DNA of 43,720 nt from an uncultured Opitutia bacterium (GTDB lineage Bacteria > Verrucomicrobiota > Verrucomicrobiia > Opitutales > Opitutaceae): the NCBI GenBank assembly GCA_903830425.1, contig CAIKTR010000187.1, positions 1-43,720 on the forward strand, in the 5' to 3' direction. Positions 42,259-43,720 of this stretch are shown here, piece by piece (position 1 is the first letter of the stretch; each line of letters begins with the position of its first letter). Made by a program: the position numbers and the translations under genes. The notes under the pieces are model-generated. The model saw only the letters and a program-made list of their open reading frames with translations. It was not told the origin of the DNA and searched no databases.

Positions 42259-43720
42259 TCAAAGGCGGTTTTCGGCGCCGGCGCCGGGAGCGGCCGGCGG
42301 CACGGTCGGGCGCGCCACCCACCGCAGCACCAGCCCGATGGTGATGAGGAGGCCGCCGCCGACCACGTTGAGGGAGGCCGGCGCGATCGGGCGCGACGGC
42401 ACGAACCAGCAGGCCAGCAGCACGAGCCCGAGCAGGAGGCTGAGGTTGCCGATGACCGCGTAGACCCCGAGTTCGCCGTGGCCCGCCGCGCCCGGCAGCT
42501 CCACCACCGGCGTCCGCAGGTCCTGGTCGAGGCGGATCGCGCTGGCGCTCTTGGGGTCGTCGGGCCGCCAGAAAAACGCGGAGATCACGAACACCACGGT
42601 GGAGGCCAGCGCGGCGCTGAGCACGTTGCGCGGGTACGGCTGGTCGGGCCAGACATCGAGGAAGAAGAGGAGGAAGGTCAGGGCGAAGCCGGCCGCGCAC
42701 GACGCGATGCCGGACCACCACGGGGTCTTGCGGTAGATCAGGCCCAGCGCGACCGGCATGGTGAAGCCCGGCCCCACCATCGAGTAGTACTTCAGGCCGA
42801 AGTCGAAGGCGCCGCCCAGCTTCGAGATCACGAAGGCCAGCGCGACGCCGCTCACGCCGATGACGAACATCGTCACCTGCGCCGTGCGCATCTGGTGCCG
42901 GTCCGAGGCCGGCGGCAGCCCGACCCGCCGGCGGAGCGGCACGTACACGTCCTTGGTCACCGCCGCCGACAGCCAGTTGAACGCGTCGTTGGCCTGGCCG
43001 AGCGTCGCCGACAGGATCGCCGCCACCACGAAGCCGATCATGCCGTGCGGCAGCAGCAGCAGCGCGAGGCTGACAAACGAGGCCTCCTCCGGCGCCTTGA
43101 GGTGCGGCCAGAGCGCCGCCATGTCCGGGAACACCAGCTTCGCCCCCATCACCGGCATCACCCACATCAGCGGGCCGAGCAGCGAGAGCCACGCGCCGAG
43201 CATCGCCATGCGCTTCGCGTCCCGCTCCGTCGGCACGCTGTTGTAGCGCTGCGCGAAGTGCCAGGACACGTTGTAGCCGAGCATCACGCTGAGCAGGTAG
43301 GCCGTGAGGAACCAGAACTCCACCGGCTGCCCGCTGGGCACCAGGTAGTCGTGCGGCAGCTCCTGGCCCATCCGCCGCAGCCCGGCGATGAACCCGTGGC
43401 CGTTGCCCACGTAGGCGATCGAGATCGGGAAGATGATCACCGACATCACCAGGATGATCACGCCCTGAATCGCGTCCGACAGCACCGCCGCCCACAGGCC
43501 GCCGACCACGCTGTAGAGGATCATGACCGCCCCCACCACCAGCATGGTCAGCTGCAGGCCGGTGAGCGACAGGCCCGCGAACCCGAAGGTCTCGCGGTCA
43601 AAGCCCAGCGCCGCCGACACGAAGATGCACAGGATGTAGATGCCCTGGGCGATCCCCACCACCTGCGGCACGATCGCCGTCACGGTGTAGAAGTAGGTCG
43701 TCGAGGGCGAATACCGCTTG
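42259..43720 (-). CDS. Sodium:solute symporter (SSS family), N-terminus outside the window
   Basis: About 486 residues are visible and the start lies beyond 43720; an internal GTG at 43681-43683 is not the true start. Many transmembrane helices with SSS features: GLWAAVLSDAIQGVIILVMS, the following SIAYVGNGHGF loop, FVVAAILSATLGQANDAFNW (sodium-site helix), LSAAVTKDVYVPL and the C-terminal helices (NLSLLLGLVLLACWFV). The family imports sugars, carboxylates, amino acids or vitamins with sodium. Same strand as the isochorismatase-like gene (33 bases), so that protein may act on the imported solute. Substrate not predictable by eye. Confidence 0.92.
   Translation of the reverse strand, partial: KRYSPSTTYFYTVTAIVPQVVGIAQGIYILCIFVSAALGFDRETFGFAGLSLTGLQLTMLVVGAVMILYSVVGGLWAAVLSDAIQGVIILVMSVIIFPISIAYVGNGHGFIAGLRRMGQELPHDYLVPSGQPVEFWFLTAYLLSVMLGYNVSWHFAQRYNSVPTERDAKRMAMLGAWLSLLGPLMWVMPVMGAKLVFPDMAALWPHLKAPEEASFVSLALLLLPHGMIGFVVAAILSATLGQANDAFNWLSAAVTKDVYVPLRRRVGLPPASDRHQMRTAQVTMFVIGVSGVALAFVISKLGGAFDFGLKYYSMVGPGFTMPVALGLIYRKTPWWSGIASCAAGFALTFLLFFLDVWPDQPYPRNVLSAALASTVVFVISAFFWRPDDPKSASAIRLDQDLRTPVVELPGAAGHGELGVYAVIGNLSLLLGLVLLACWFVPSRPIAPASLNVVGGGLLITIGLVLRWVARPTVPPAAPGAGAENRL

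Overview
The window is about 70% GC, densely coding and almost free of mobile DNA. It carries LPS-export genes (kdsC-lptC-lptA-lptB), an HPr kinase, a type II (eukaryote-like) glutamine synthetase, a FecR/CHASE2 pair, an ECF sigma/Spy-type operon and many orphan carbohydrate genes. This mix suggests a Gram-negative member of the Verrucomicrobiota, most likely Opitutaceae-like. The assignment is inferred from gene content, not from a marker gene. No tRNA, rRNA, CRISPR array, insertion sequence or prophage was seen. No stretch longer than 300 bases lacks a gene; the longest gaps are 10229-10508 (no recognisable element) and 5155-5401 (sigma-54 promoter).

Layout. 1-3958 (minus): O-antigen-ligase/TPR membrane protein, FecR protein and CHASE2 sensor, in one direction and nearly touching, with a terminator after fecR. 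4051-5267 (minus): glutamine synthetase with a -24/-12 promoter and an intrinsic terminator. 5402-7049 (plus): a 136-residue minimal kinase-fold protein, a PP2C phosphatase and a gamma-glutamylcyclotransferase-like protein. 7075-8860 (minus): SRP RNA followed by dnaX, whose short reading frame ends just after a run of ten A; the -1 frame stays open for another 134 codons and would make the long tau form. 8902-10228 (minus): ECF sigma factor, small membrane protein and Spy-like protein. 10509-13310 (plus): leuA and rlmN. 13348-15416 (minus): SUI1/eIF1-like factor, a small unknown protein, a phytanoyl-CoA dioxygenase-like protein and a lipoprotein. 15464-20082 (plus): HAD hydrolase, RpiB, aldo/keto reductase behind a perfect palindrome, and a fused E1 2-oxoacid dehydrogenase. 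20107-24287 (plus): kdsC, lptC, lptA, lptB, hprK and rph.

24284-43720 is more accessory: an M20 peptidase, a DapA-family lyase with an NAD(P)-binding epimerase-like protein, two adjacent amidohydrolases (the second has lost its metal ligands), a GH38 alpha-mannosidase, an Asp-box sialidase-like protein, a DegT-family aminotransferase, three tandem paralogues of about 660 residues that look like beta-propellers, a fatty acid desaturase, an isochorismatase-fold protein lacking its usual Asp, and a sodium:solute symporter that runs off the end.

How they may work together: the last third looks like glycan or sugar-acid handling (hydrolases, lyase, epimerase, symporter), but no complete known pathway is visible. 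The most unusual items are the dnaX slippage arrangement, the tandem propeller family and the active/degenerate amidohydrolase pair.
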